The notes under the pieces were generated by a model, which had not been told where the DNA came from, did no database searches, and was given only the letters and a program-made list of their open reading frames with translations. From NCBI GenBank assembly GCA_965223165.1, contig CBDCVQ010000013.1, positions 177,130 through 241,129 on the forward strand: a stretch of 64,000 bases of DNA, read 5' to 3'. Position numbers and translations under genes: made by a program. This stretch comes from JABDMH01 sp965223165. Lineage in GTDB: Bacteria; Bacteroidota; Bacteroidia; Chitinophagales; Saprospiraceae. Of the stretch, positions 1 through 9,397 are shown piece by piece. Positions within the stretch are counted from its first letter, which is position 1, and each line of letters opens with the position of its first letter.

Positions 1-945
1 AACGAGGTAGTTTTTGAAGAGGTCAATGGATTGTCGATTGCCAAGCTGGCCCTGCACAGTGACTGGATCGAGCACAGCGGATATTCTGTGAATGCAGTGG
101 TCGATCTAAATCTTCCTGAACAGCGAATATCGGGACCCTTTGAGATTACCTCGATCAAACATATCCTTCCTCAGAAGAGACCGGTGGATGATGACGAAGG
201 TGACGATTATGATTTTAAACCAGTTACGGCATTATTTACACATCAGTCGGATCGGGTTTATAATATCACCTTTGACAATAACGAGACTATCGGAGTCACC
301 CATCAGCATCCTATTTATTCGTTAACGGCTGGGGACTGGAGATTGGTGGGGGAACTAGAATTTGGTGAAAAGGTCTTAACTAAAGCCGGTCAATCAACTG
401 TTGCGATCTCAGAGAAGAAAAAAGGAGCGGAGACAGTCTATAATATTGAGGTCCAAGGGTTGCACAATTTTCTAGTTGGTGAGACTGGGGTTGTGGTGCA
501 TAATAGTTGTATAGATGATCTCTTTCACCTGTTCGATGAAATCATTGATAGAAAGGGCTTAAAGCACATTTTTAGAGGAGAAATAAACAGAGTTGGAAAG
601 GCTACGGGCGTCCATCATATCAGTGCTATAGATCTGGGCACTGCTCGAAAGGTGGTTGGCACAACCATGGCGGGACCAAATGGTCTGTATAGGGTCAAAG
701 TTGAAGTAAAGGATGCCAGTGGCAATTGGATTGCCAAAACCAGTAATGATGGATTTTCAACATTTTTTCCTGATGATTGGGATCAACTTCGAGCAATGGA
801 AGAAATTGCTCATGCAAAGAGCATGGCACGAAAGATTAGCAGCACGGGCAATACCTATCGAGGATTTAGTAAGGATAAGACAATTGAAATTAGAATGTTT
901 CTAAAACCCAATGGAACGATAATTTCTGCATTTCCACATTTTTAG
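1..945 (+). CDS. Polymorphic toxin, C-terminal part: Hint domain plus EndoU RNase tip (5' partial)
   Basis: The reading frame is open from base 1, so the gene begins upstream of the window. Residues 1-168 (counted from base 1) are the second half of a Hint (intein-like) self-cleaving domain. It shows the internal THQHPIYSLT block and the terminal VVHN at residues 165-168, where cleavage is expected before S169. The same region of the 3435 gene is closely similar. The remaining ~145 residues match bacterial EndoU (KHIFRGEIN...TGVHH...STFFPDDWD...), a family of contact-dependent RNase toxins. The GVHH histidines and the later serine/lysine-rich strand fit the family's active site. Known family role: tRNA/RNA cleavage in a competitor cell. 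An immunity gene follows 10 bp downstream. Confidence 0.85.
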   Translation, partial: NEVVFEEVNGLSIAKLALHSDWIEHSGYSVNAVVDLNLPEQRISGPFEITSIKHILPQKRPVDDDEGDDYDFKPVTALFTHQSDRVYNITFDNNETIGVTHQHPIYSLTAGDWRLVGELEFGEKVLTKAGQSTVAISEKKKGAETVYNIEVQGLHNFLVGETGVVVHNSCIDDLFHLFDEIIDRKGLKHIFRGEINRVGKATGVHHISAIDLGTARKVVGTTMAGPNGLYRVKVEVKDASGNWIAKTSNDGFSTFFPDDWDQLRAMEEIAHAKSMARKISSTGNTYRGFSKDKTIEIRMFLKPNGTIISAFPHF

Positions 946-955
946 ACTTGTCACA

Positions 956-1342
956 ATGGCTAACTCTCTGAACCCCAATTTTCAAATCATCGTGGAAGAG
1001 GATGGCAGGCAGTATCCTTCAATTTCGATTGGTGATAGCAACTTCGAGATGCTTTCAAATTTGGCTCTTGGTCATATGTCAAGATCAAAGGGCGTTAGGA
1101 AGGAGCTCGATGGTCTTGAAGCGGTGCTTGGGGGAAGCAAGGAGGTTCATTCCTTTGGTGGAGATGATTGGTGCATCATAGATTTTCGGAAAGAGAGATC
1201 GACCATTATAAATGGATTCGATGAATTTGAGCCTGTTGAAATAGATTCAAAGATTGTTCTGGATCTTTTACAGGACTGGTACTTTTTTTTGCTTTCCTAT
1301 GAGAATGGGGAAATTCCGGGAATCATCTTTCCAGACAGATGA
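956..1342 (+). CDS. Probable immunity protein for the EndoU toxin
   Basis: The 128-residue product starts at an ATG 10 bp after the toxin stop, the usual immunity position. It is acidic and soluble, with no signal peptide. It is clearly related to the product of 53122-53511: both share a NLALG...VRKEL/VRREL...LEAVL block, a GDDWCI motif and an ENGEIPGI motif near the C terminus. I do not recognise a named Pfam family. Binding and inactivation of the adjacent EndoU tip is inferred from position alone. Confidence 0.7.
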   Translation: MANSLNPNFQIIVEEDGRQYPSISIGDSNFEMLSNLALGHMSRSKGVRKELDGLEAVLGGSKEVHSFGGDDWCIIDFRKERSTIINGFDEFEPVEIDSKIVLDLLQDWYFFLLSYENGEIPGIIFPDR

Positions 1343-1395
1343 GACAATGTTAGGCGTGATACGATGCGATTGGGGGTTATTTCTACCTAATAGGC

Positions 1396-1665
1396 TTGTG
1401 GCCCTGTCTACTCTCAGCCATGCTGGTCCGTGACGCCGATGAGATCAAGCAGGTGATCACTCAAATGACAGAAAAGAACTACCATCGGTGGCGCAACGAC
1501 AATCCCGGTCTAAACAAATATATCTCCCATCCGGCGGTGGGCTATGCCAAGATGGCCTGGCGCATTGGCCTCGAGGTGGAGATCGACAGCCCGCTGGTGC
1601 CCAAGGTCTTGCTGCCGGTGGAGCCATTGGCGTCGTATGATCATGATTACGAGTTCTTGAAATAG
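1396..1665 (+). pseudogene. Imm49-like immunity gene, C-terminal fragment
   Basis: From about 1419 the sequence is nearly identical to the last ~80 residues of the Imm49-like gene ending at 29440 (DADEIKQVITQMTEKNYHRWRND...YDHDYEFLK). The N-terminal two thirds are missing, and an unrelated short stretch supplies the apparent start. Assignment to Imm49 rests on remembered family features (an FEAL/DADEI helix and a final LPVEPL...Y segment) and is moderate. The fragment lies directly upstream of a truncated propeller gene, so the junction is probably a recombination scar. Confidence 0.65.
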
Positions 1666-1668
1666 CCA

Positions 1669-1760
1669 CAAGGGCACAAAGTCACTAAGTTTGGGGGCCA
1701 CTAGGGCTCGAAGGCACAAAGGGGGTAGTGGGGCCACAAAGGCACGAGGGCACTAAGAGA
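1669..1760 (+). repeat. CCACAAGGGCACAAAG low-complexity intergenic repeat
   Basis: Imperfect reiterations of ccac(a/t)a(a/g)ggcacaaagg, read from the sequence. The same repeat lies 3' of each Imm49-like copy (19599, 29441/30799), at 52915, and as a regular 36-bp array at 57017. It links an immunity remnant to a propeller gene, so it marks a rearrangement junction. It is also the target type of the IS110 insertion at 29483. Confidence 0.75.
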
Positions 1761-1786
1761 TAGTAAGCATCGCGAGGTAGGAACTG

Positions 1787-2983
1787 ATGCTGCAGATCAG
1801 CCTCGAGGCGCAAACCATGCTGACGACCCGTAAGGTCGAAGGGCTTTCGCTATTTGGCAATACAGATCAGGGTTTTGCCCTGGGGCCGGATAGTACCGTG
1901 TACTTCTACGACGGCAAGTTTTTCGATAGCAAGATCTTCCGCTACGACGAGCTGGGAGACTCCCTAGTACAGATACCCTGTGACAAGTGCAGACAGATCG
2001 AAGACCTAGCGGTGGCGGAGGACGGTACCCTCTATATCGCGGATGGACTTAATGGCATCATTCGCCTGGATGGGGGCGGAGATACGGTGCTGCTCAGCAT
2101 GAGCGTGCAGTTCATCGCTTTGGGAGAAGCCGGCCACATCTATGCCGTGCATGATGCCACCCTGCTCGACGGCAGCATCCTGGTATTTGACGGCGCTGTC
2201 TGGTCGGAGTTTAACAGCGACAACAGTGCCTTGCCGACGAACACATACTACGGTGTGTCGGCCGCCACGGATACCTCGGCCTGGATCAGCACTAGAGAGG
2301 GACTGGCGCACTACCGCGACAGCACCTTTACCATGATTCCAGGCTATGATTTCCGGGTAGATGAGACCCTGGTGGGCCCATCCGGTAAGGTATGGCTCTT
2401 GCCCCAGAGCACGGGCTACCGCATCTGGACGGGCACCCAGTGGGAGATCTATGAGCGACGGTTTCCCTTTTCTGCCCGGGGCTTCAGCGCCATGGGCCTG
2501 TCGAGCGACACCTCCCTCTGGTGCACGCGTGATGCCCTCTACCGCGACGATCGCCTGGCTGATACGGCGGAGATCATACCCTATAGTGCCTTGGGGTTTG
2601 AGGGAGGCACGCCCTTTGTGCGGCAGATGTTGATCGACGCTCAAGACCGCATCTGGCTCAGCGGCGACTTTGATTTTCTGCTGATCATTGAGCCGGGCAT
2701 GACCGTATCCACGCGCGATCAGCCGCCGGTACAACCCCTGTCCATCTACCCCAATCCCACCACCGACTATATCACGATCACACTCCCGAGCACGGTGCTC
2801 CAGTCAGCACCTGACCTAACCCTCCAGCTGACCGATGTAGCCGGCCGGGTGGTGCTTACCAAGAAATTGACGAACGCCGTCTCCGAATACCAACTTCCGG
2901 TGGCACACCTGCCTTCGGGTCGGTACTACTGTAGCCTGCAGCAGGGTGCGCGGCGCTGGTTGGGGCAGGTTCAGTTGCGGTAG
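1787..2983 (+). CDS. T9SS-sorted beta-propeller-like protein, signal peptide lost
   Basis: This is a copy of the ~400-residue propeller family found six times in the window. Repeated strands such as DTSAWISTREGLAHY and SGKVWLLPQSTGYRIW resemble two-component-regulator (Reg_prop) propeller blades. The last ~75 residues form a type A T9SS sorting domain (LSIYPNPTTDY...LPSGRYY...LGQVQLR), which normally directs outer-membrane passage and anchoring. Compared with 42820, homology begins inside the signal peptide (LQISLEAQ), preceded by repeat sequence, so the Sec signal is missing and export is doubtful. A decayed toxin leader follows at 3149. Confidence 0.8.
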   Translation: MLQISLEAQTMLTTRKVEGLSLFGNTDQGFALGPDSTVYFYDGKFFDSKIFRYDELGDSLVQIPCDKCRQIEDLAVAEDGTLYIADGLNGIIRLDGGGDTVLLSMSVQFIALGEAGHIYAVHDATLLDGSILVFDGAVWSEFNSDNSALPTNTYYGVSAATDTSAWISTREGLAHYRDSTFTMIPGYDFRVDETLVGPSGKVWLLPQSTGYRIWTGTQWEIYERRFPFSARGFSAMGLSSDTSLWCTRDALYRDDRLADTAEIIPYSALGFEGGTPFVRQMLIDAQDRIWLSGDFDFLLIIEPGMTVSTRDQPPVQPLSIYPNPTTDYITITLPSTVLQSAPDLTLQLTDVAGRVVLTKKLTNAVSEYQLPVAHLPSGRYYCSLQQGARRWLGQVQLR

Positions 2984-3148
2984 AGGTTTGCTAGGTGAGC
3001 ACTAAGTGTAATGACAAAACATCGAGAAATATCATAAAGAGTGAAAACGCACAGAGTGGACCGAAGCAGAATCCCAGATTTCTAATCATGTACAAGTTGG
3101 ACAGATCACAGATTCACTCCTCACCATATTTTGAAAAATCATAGATCC

Positions 3149-3388
3149 ATGAAGAAGTGTATACGCCTGATTATTGCGCTTTTGCTGCTGTACTTCGGCT
3201 ATCAATCGTCGTTTGCTCAGAGTTTTGCTGGGCTGATCGATGCTGCGGGATTTGAGTCGGCCGCTGGTCGGCTAGCGAGTACGTGGGATGTGCTGCTAGG
3301 CTCTAGGCCTGGGGAGTTTGATACTGATGCACAATGTGCAGCATGGCCATTTTTTGAAATAGGCGGGACGCAGATAAGAAAGGCGTAA
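3149..3388 (+). pseudogene. Toxin leader fragment (MKKCIRL signal peptide only)
   Basis: It starts with the same signal peptide used by the toxins at 15494, 32254 and 39103 (MKKCIRL...SSFAQS), preceded by the same aaatcatagatcc 5' leader. After about 45 residues the reading frame loses resemblance to the leader domain and stops. It looks like the stub left when a toxin body was replaced by the gene starting at 3435. Confidence 0.7.
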
Positions 3389-3434
3389 CGATGCTCCGGA
3401 CTACATCTCTTTAATCGAACAAATAGCAAAGCTC

Positions 3435-6400
3435 ATGCGAGTTCAAATGGTACATGTGCTGATTATCAGCCTTCTTTTTGCAGTAGTAGATGCCATTGGG
3501 CAGACCTACTACTTGGTGGACAAATCATACTCGGGTATAGAGGATTTTGAAGTTACTCCCGGGATGGAAGCCAAGGCTTCGGAAATCGATCAACTAATAC
3601 CAGGCTTCAAGGTCTATGGATATGATTTCTATCCAATCTTGGCATATGAAGAGCAAAGTCTGGGCTACGATAAGCAATTGTCCGATGTCATCAGCGAAAG
3701 AGCGGCAGATGATGCTCATTTGCTGATCATTAAGGAACATCAAGAGCAAGAGCAAATGTTCGAATACCGAGTTTCCTTGAAGCTACCTAGTGCAGGCAAC
3801 CACAGTCATTACAATCAGCTGGAACGGCAAACAATCGAAAACCTCATCTTGCAGGAGTTGAGGAATGTGGCGATGTCCTTTGAGTATGATCTAAGCTACA
3901 ATAGTCTGATTGAGATTGCCGGTATGGAAAAACTGGTCAGTATCCTTTCTGGAGAGCCATTGCCAAACATCTATCGCAATAGCGACTTCGAAGCTATACC
4001 CATTGATTCGACGGTGGCCGGGTTAGCCTTCAGTGGAGTGGTCGATGACTCACACGCCTATTATAAAGATTATGCGGGCACTACGCTCAATGACGATCAG
4101 GGGACATCCACCAGCCTCCTGGGTCTTCTTCAAAGTCATGCCATTACCACGGCACAGTTTGGCTTTGTGATCACCTCGAGCGGGCATCCGGTAGACGTGG
4201 ATCAGGTCAATGGCACATATGAGGGGATGGATGCCAAGATCGTGCTCTGGATGCACTTTGATGTTGGGAATCCGGCTACGGCAGGCGATACCCTATATGT
4301 CAAGGTCCGCAACACCTTCAGTTATGTGGAAGCTGAAGGCATATTCGGCGACCTATATGAGGCCCATATGAACGAATATATCGAGACAGACTTACCGGAT
4401 GATATCAATCCCTCTACAGCTGTTTCTCATGCTCGCTCGACGGGTGACTGCTCCCTATCTTTTAAGTGGGGGTACAATTGTCTGGTGATCGGAGGGACAG
4501 TCACACCTACGACTGCTTTTCCCGAATTTGGAATAGGATTGGTAGCTGGACTTCTAGATGGACTATTGGGGACGATCGAATTTGCGTATAATGTGGTGGG
4601 AGGGGGACTCAATATCTTCCAGAAGATTTACAAGGGGGTCACCGATTACGTTGAGAGTCTATATGCTCACTATTTGGCAGAGCAAACCTTTGTAGCGGTC
4701 TTGAAAAAGATAAAGAATGACGCTGTGGGCTTCATCAAGAAGGTATCCAAGGACATAATTGCCACCTACAATACATTGAAGGTATTGGTGGAGGGCGCTT
4801 CTGTCACCGAGATCGCAGTTACGCTGTATAATGCTGTTGTGGAGTGGATGGGTGATACCTTCAGTTCAGGTATCAATGCGGGATACTTCACGGGTACGAT
4901 CGCCTTTGAAGCCATCCTGGTATTTTTTACGGGCGGAACTTCCGCTTTCAAATCAGCCGCTAAGGACTTTATGCCGAAGATCTTGGAGTTTGCTAAGGAG
5001 CTTGGTAGTCCAAAAGGATTGAGTGAATTTGTGAAAAACAAGCTGTTCGCCGCTGAGAATACCCTAGCTTCTGCGGGGAGGGCCTTCAAATGCAAGATCT
5101 TGGGTGCGGGATGCTTCGTTGAGAATACCCCGGTGTTAATGGCGGGGAATACACAAAATTATCCATACAACGTCGTCGGTAATACCGCAAAGGGCCTTGC
5201 CTTGGCGGCTGCTATGCCGATTGTTGCAGTGCCAATCCAGGACGTGCAGCTGTTCGACTACGCCGTAGCTCATAAGACAATTTATAGCTCTTATGGTTTA
5301 ACAGCTTCAGCTCTGGAAAAAGATACTTACTCAAGCCCACCTGACAAAGATCCATACACTTCAGACCAACAAAGAGAAAGAGACCAGTACGAACTCGATG
5401 ACGAGAACTGGAATGAAGTGGTCTTTGAGGAACTTTATGGTTTGTCGATTGCGAAAATGGCTCTTCACAATGACTGCATTAAGCAAAAGGGGTATTCTGT
5501 CGATGCTGTGGTAAATATGAACCTTCCCGAACAGGGAATATTAGGACCATTCCGGATTACTTCGATCAAACATATCCTTCCTCAGAAAAAACCTGTGGAT
5601 GAAGACGAAGCGGATGACTATGATTATAGACCTGTTACTGCACTATTTACACATAGGTCGGATCAGGTTTATGAGATCACCTTTGACAATGAAGAGACAG
5701 TGGGAGTCACCTATCAGCATCCGATTTATTCCTTAACTGCTGGTGATTGGAGATTGGCAGGAGAGTTAGAAGTTGGCGAGAAGGTTTTAACTAAAGCTGG
5801 CGAATCAATTGTTACGATCTCCGAGGAGAAAGAAGGAGTAGAGACGGTTTATAATCTTGAGGTAAAGGAGCTGCATAACTTCCTTGTGGGCGAGTCTGAG
5901 GTTGTGGTGCATAATGCTTGTGCAAGCATAGTTGCAAAGGTCAAGAAAATGACGCCTACACAATTGCAGCAGCATATTGATGATGGGTGGAGTTTTGTGA
6001 TAGAGTCATCAGATGATGTTGTGGAGTTCTTCCGAACAAGAAGGTACTTCGAAGAGTTGATGGTCGCTTACAGGTATACGAAAAATGGATTAAAATCTAC
6101 AAATCCAATAGCTCATAATTTTAGGTCTCTGGATGCTTTTAAGGAAACAAGTCGAACGGTAGTTAATGGAATAACGGAAATTACATCAAGTCTTGCAGTA
6201 AGTATGAAAACAACTAAGGTGTCTAACGTTTCGCAGTGGTTGACTTCAAATTCAAGTCATCTAGATGATTTGGCTCAAGGGCTTTCTCAAGGAATTCAAT
6301 GGGCAGGTCATAAAATCAACTACTCAAGTGTTAGGTTAGATATATACATGCCCAAGGATGTATATTCAGCTGCAAAAAAAATAGAATGGGAAAGTTATAT

Positions 6401-6467
6401 TGAGAACTTATACCCAAGTGTGAAAGTTAATGTTTCAAGACTGGAAGACCACGTAAAGAATCTTTGA
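3435..6467 (+). CDS. Secreted Hint-domain polymorphic toxin with unrecognised tip
   Basis: The product is 1010 residues. Residues 1-23 form a Sec signal peptide (hydrophobic core LIISLLFAVV). The N-terminal region is a divergent relative of the leader domain in the other toxins. Residues ~330-560 include small hydrophobic helices (GLVAGLLDGLLG, FTGTIAFEAILVFFTGG). A Hint domain runs from Cys560 (GCFVENTPVLM) to the HN at 826-827, with an internal TYQHPIYSLT block; it should cleave just before A828. The freed tip is 183 residues and matches no family I recognise. No T9SS sorting domain is visible on the toxin itself. The immunity gene starts within the stop codon overlap at 6467. Confidence 0.85.
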   Translation: MRVQMVHVLIISLLFAVVDAIGQTYYLVDKSYSGIEDFEVTPGMEAKASEIDQLIPGFKVYGYDFYPILAYEEQSLGYDKQLSDVISERAADDAHLLIIKEHQEQEQMFEYRVSLKLPSAGNHSHYNQLERQTIENLILQELRNVAMSFEYDLSYNSLIEIAGMEKLVSILSGEPLPNIYRNSDFEAIPIDSTVAGLAFSGVVDDSHAYYKDYAGTTLNDDQGTSTSLLGLLQSHAITTAQFGFVITSSGHPVDVDQVNGTYEGMDAKIVLWMHFDVGNPATAGDTLYVKVRNTFSYVEAEGIFGDLYEAHMNEYIETDLPDDINPSTAVSHARSTGDCSLSFKWGYNCLVIGGTVTPTTAFPEFGIGLVAGLLDGLLGTIEFAYNVVGGGLNIFQKIYKGVTDYVESLYAHYLAEQTFVAVLKKIKNDAVGFIKKVSKDIIATYNTLKVLVEGASVTEIAVTLYNAVVEWMGDTFSSGINAGYFTGTIAFEAILVFFTGGTSAFKSAAKDFMPKILEFAKELGSPKGLSEFVKNKLFAAENTLASAGRAFKCKILGAGCFVENTPVLMAGNTQNYPYNVVGNTAKGLALAAAMPIVAVPIQDVQLFDYAVAHKTIYSSYGLTASALEKDTYSSPPDKDPYTSDQQRERDQYELDDENWNEVVFEELYGLSIAKMALHNDCIKQKGYSVDAVVNMNLPEQGILGPFRITSIKHILPQKKPVDEDEADDYDYRPVTALFTHRSDQVYEITFDNEETVGVTYQHPIYSLTAGDWRLAGELEVGEKVLTKAGESIVTISEEKEGVETVYNLEVKELHNFLVGESEVVVHNACASIVAKVKKMTPTQLQQHIDDGWSFVIESSDDVVEFFRTRRYFEELMVAYRYTKNGLKSTNPIAHNFRSLDAFKETSRTVVNGITEITSSLAVSMKTTKVSNVSQWLTSNSSHLDDLAQGLSQGIQWAGHKINYSSVRLDIYMPKDVYSAAKKIEWESYIENLYPSVKVNVSRLEDHVKNL

Positions 6468-6913
6468 TGAGCTGGAATATTAGAAGGACTAAGAAGTTTG
6501 TTCCATCCCCTTTGATTAAGGAAGATGAGAAAATACTATTGACTGAGTGGCAACAATATGTCGATTCTGACTCAGATTTAATGTGGGAAGAAGAGTCACC
6601 TATAGCTAAAGATTTTGAGTCTGAAGGTGAAGAATGGATTGGGAAAGAAAATTATAGAAAGCAGGCCTATTATGACTTTAATGTAAAAAGGAACTGGGCG
6701 GGTTTAAGATTTAGTTTTTATCAAGGTACGATATCTGTGAATACGGAGCGACAAACATTAAAACGTGTTGAGAAAATGTGGGGTGTTGCAGAAGCTCTTA
6801 ACGGTTATCTTTTTAAAAAGGGTACAAGATTCACAGAAAAGAAGTTAGAAAGGCTTAGAGATAAATATGATAAGACAGGAAAGAGAGCTCCAGATGATAG
6901 TCGGGAGGCATAG
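6467..6913 (+). CDS. Probable immunity protein for the 3435 toxin
   Basis: The ATG at 6467 shares one base with the toxin stop (TGATG), which implies translational coupling. The 148-residue product is charged and soluble, rich in Glu, Lys and Arg, and has no signal peptide. No family is recognised. The immunity function is inferred from the coupling and from the cassette order seen throughout this locus. Confidence 0.6.
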   Translation: MSWNIRRTKKFVPSPLIKEDEKILLTEWQQYVDSDSDLMWEEESPIAKDFESEGEEWIGKENYRKQAYYDFNVKRNWAGLRFSFYQGTISVNTERQTLKRVEKMWGVAEALNGYLFKKGTRFTEKKLERLRDKYDKTGKRAPDDSREA

Positions 6914-7344
6914 TAGGTCTTGGCATTGTAACCTCTAGTCGGCAGGTCGATAAAGAAGTAGAGCGTCTCTGACCTGGGAGAGGCTTCGAAAATCCCCAGG
7001 CCCTGCTATGTGTAGTAACGTCGACCCCTAGATAAGTGGCATCTATTATATAGGACGATGATGACATTGCTGCAATCAGCGCGTAAAAAAGCAGGGCTAC
7101 ATATTGGAAGTGCGTCATTGACTAAAATTGAGAACGGAGCCTTCAAGGGGATATTTGATTCACCGAATTAGTGGAAGTGAAATCTGGATTCGATTTGTTA
7201 CTTAAAGGAGGACACTATAGTACTTCGGTAATTGGAGACTTCGAAAAGGTGTTGGGCAAACTGCCAGAGGATTATAACCTACTAGCCCCCTAAAGAACTG
7301 GAACAAGATTTCTTAAAACAAGGGAATACTTAATTTGAGGGATT

Positions 7345-7644
7345 ATGGGACAGAAACGAAGAAAATGGACAGGACAGGAGAAGCTTCAGATTCTGGGCGA
7401 TGTGGAGCTTTACGGCATGGCGGAGGCGTCGCGGATGCATGATGTTTCTACCTCGATGTTGTATCGGTGGAAGTCCAGGTACGATAGCGCAGGAGAAGCG
7501 GGCTTAAGTCGTTCGAAAGGACAGGTGGATAGACAGAAGCGGGACATGGAGCGAGAGATTGAGCGGTTGAGGCAGGTGGTAGCGGATCAGGCGCTGACGA
7601 TACGGATCAAAGATGAGTTGCTAAAAAAAACTCGATATCGGTAA
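7345..7644 (+). CDS. IS3 transposase OrfA (helix-turn-helix subunit)
   Basis: The 99-residue product has an N-terminal helix-turn-helix of the HTH_Tnp_1 type (KRRKWTGQEKLQIL...EASRMHDVSTSMLYRWKSRY). A leucine-zipper-like segment follows (REIERLRQVVADQALTIRIKDELLKK). OrfA binds the IS ends. It terminates just after an A8 run (7623-7630), where -1 slippage would fuse it to OrfB. Confidence 0.9.
   Translation: MGQKRRKWTGQEKLQILGDVELYGMAEASRMHDVSTSMLYRWKSRYDSAGEAGLSRSKGQVDRQKRDMEREIERLRQVVADQALTIRIKDELLKKTRYR
7623..7630 (+). promoter_or_regulatory. A8 slippery site for programmed -1 frameshift (OrfAB)
   Basis: Eight adenines end OrfA. The -1 frame is open from here through KKNSISVKQRKEVARMY into OrfB without a stop, which is the standard IS3 arrangement for making the OrfAB transposase. 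Confidence 0.75.
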
Positions 7645-7667
7645 AACAAAGAAAAGAGGTAGCACGC

Positions 7668-8645
7668 ATGTACATTGATCGAGGGCACAAGGTGCGGACG
7701 AGTTTACAGGCAGCAGGCGTATCACCCAGCAGTTATTACTATGTGCCAACGGGTGGGACTGGCGGCAAACGTGCCAGTGAGTATACACGGAAGCGAAGTG
7801 GTATTGCGGTGAGTAATGCGGTGGTGGTAGATGAGATCCGCCAGTTATTGGAACAAGAGTTTGTGGACTATGGCTACATCAAAGTGACACACTGGCTGCG
7901 CAAGCGGAAAGGATATTTGATCAACAAAAAGAAGGTCTATCGTTTGATGCGAGCGCATAAGTTGCTCCATGCCAAGCGTGAAGTACAAAGGCAGCCCCGG
8001 CTTTGGGTGCAGCAGCTTGTTCCGCAGCCTGACGGGGTGTTTGAACACTTGGAGATAGATATCAAGTACATGCACATCCATGGCACCAGGCGCAATTACC
8101 TGCAGTTGACGGTATTGGATGTAAAAACTCGCTATGTGCTGGGCTACAGTCAAGGGTACAGCATACGCAGCGGAGATGTGATCAGACTGTTTCAAAAGAT
8201 CTTTGCCATGATCCGCTTTCCCTCTACCTATTACATCCGATGTGACAATGGAAGCCAGTTTGTTGCTTGGGAGGTAAGGAGGTTCTTTGCCCAACAAAGT
8301 GGAGCTCTACAGGAATTTACCCGACCCGCTACACCCGAACAGAATGGACATATTGAAGCATTCCACTCGATTATTCATCGGACCATCTGCAGACGATTCC
8401 AATTTGAAGATCTCAAAGATGCATGTGATACCATGACTAGATTCATCAAATTCTATAATACAGACCGAATCCACTCCGGTATCGGGTATGAATGTCCACT
8501 GTTCGAGGTGCAAAAGAGTCGACCAAACTTTCAACCAGCGTGGGTGGTAGACTATGCCAATGACAATCCCCGGCTAAGCCACCAATCCCCGGGGTTGGCT
8601 TTGGCAGAGGATACCGAGGGTGGGCCAATGAAATTTATTACTTAA
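7668..8645 (+). CDS. IS3 transposase OrfB (DDE integrase core)
   Basis: The 325-residue product shows the rve/IS3 integrase fold. The HTH_21-like segment (DEIRQLLEQEFVDYGYIKVTHWLRKRKGYLINKKKVYRLMR) precedes the catalytic core. Core motifs are HLEIDIKYM (first D), IRCDNGSQFVA (second D), and TPEQNGHIEAFHSIIHR (E). An in-frame upstream extension to the A8 run indicates it is normally made as an OrfAB fusion. It appears intact. Confidence 0.92.
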   Translation: MYIDRGHKVRTSLQAAGVSPSSYYYVPTGGTGGKRASEYTRKRSGIAVSNAVVVDEIRQLLEQEFVDYGYIKVTHWLRKRKGYLINKKKVYRLMRAHKLLHAKREVQRQPRLWVQQLVPQPDGVFEHLEIDIKYMHIHGTRRNYLQLTVLDVKTRYVLGYSQGYSIRSGDVIRLFQKIFAMIRFPSTYYIRCDNGSQFVAWEVRRFFAQQSGALQEFTRPATPEQNGHIEAFHSIIHRTICRRFQFEDLKDACDTMTRFIKFYNTDRIHSGIGYECPLFEVQKSRPNFQPAWVVDYANDNPRLSHQSPGLALAEDTEGGPMKFIT

Positions 8646-9112
8646 CTAAGGGAATCTGCTCCAGTTTATAGGGGGTTAAGACAATAAGGATTTCTTCATC
8701 AAGTACAAGACGGGATACCTTAGCATCAATAAGATGGATGATACAGAGGTGTTTGTTAAGGATGCTTCTTTGGACGAGATCTTTATCATCGAATCCTTTG
8801 TCACATTGCCGGAGGCCATGGACAAGTTGTATCACTTGGATAGAGCTTATGGTTTGTCTGCAAATCATAGGAGATTTAGGTTACTCCCACTGTGCACGTC
8901 AGAGTCTAGCTATCGAGAGTACTTTCTGAAGATTGACGACGGTGAGGTCTTCTTCTTGAATCCGAATTATGATATGGATGCAGAGATAGACCTTGAGAAG
9001 CACAAATTAGCTAGTAGCTTGGGGGAGTTCATAGATGCATTTGTAAAGTAAGCGTATGAGCACGAGCATATTGCAATAATTGACTGATAGGCGGATCTTG
9101 AGAGGCAAAAAG

Positions 9113-9397
9113 ATGAGACGGGACAAAGATCAGATGTACCCAATGGTATCCGCCTATGAGCAGGGTAGAAAGAGCAAGCGGGAATTGTGCGAAGAGAACG
9201 ACCTGGGAGAGGGTACGTTTTGGTATTGGGTACGCAAGTATCGAGATGAGCAAGGTGATCAGGGGTTTGTGGAGTTGACAGCAGAGGACCAGGGCCCTGG
9301 GGCAGGGCAAGTAGAAGTGTTACTGGGAGGGGGAGTGATTCGTTTTGAAGCAGTTCCTTCCGCATCTTATCTGCGCGAGCTAGTTGTGGGATGCTAG
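9113..9397 (+). CDS. tnpA: IS66 TnpA accessory protein
   Basis: The 94-residue product begins at ATG 9113; an upstream TTG is possible. It has a helix-turn-helix region (YPMVSAYEQGRKSKRELCEENDLGEGTFWYWVRKYR) typical of IS66 Orf1/transposase_8 proteins. Its 3' end overlaps tnpB by 7 bp. It is an accessory DNA-binding factor needed with TnpB and TnpC in three-gene IS66 elements. Confidence 0.85.
   Translation: MRRDKDQMYPMVSAYEQGRKSKRELCEENDLGEGTFWYWVRKYRDEQGDQGFVELTAEDQGPGAGQVEVLLGGGVIRFEAVPSASYLRELVVGC

Larger units (their letters stand above)
7278..8683 (+). mobile_element. IS3-family insertion sequence
   Basis: It is 1406 bp, flanked by a 4-bp ATAA direct repeat (7274-7277 and 8684-8687). 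The ends share an imperfect inverted repeat around CCCCCTA...AACTGGA. It carries the two-ORF layout of the family with an A8 slippery run between them. The boundaries were fixed by comparison with the uninterrupted SMI1 relative at 18028. Confidence 0.9.
7171..9051 (+). pseudogene. SMI1/KNR4 immunity gene split by IS3 and capped by IS66
   Basis: The 5' part (7171-7277) and 3' part (8684-9051) join at a 4-bp duplication (ATAA) to give a ~138-residue SMI1/KNR4-type protein. Its sequence is KSGFDLLLKGGHYS...LPEDY|KDFFIKYKTGY...EYFLKIDDGEVFFLNP. The relative at 18028 shows the uninterrupted form. IS66 begins at 9048, inside the third-last codon, so the original ending FVNA became FVK. Start candidates are GTG 7171 or 7177 (the relative has ATG). 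The IS3 insertion abolishes the gene. SMI1/KNR4 proteins are common immunity proteins for nuclease toxins; the partner here is not evident. Confidence 0.85.

Noticed and set aside
2006..2734. 242-codon minus-strand frame, repeated at 19957 and 43087
   Set aside because: Antisense shadow of the propeller genes; it recurs only because those genes are duplicated.
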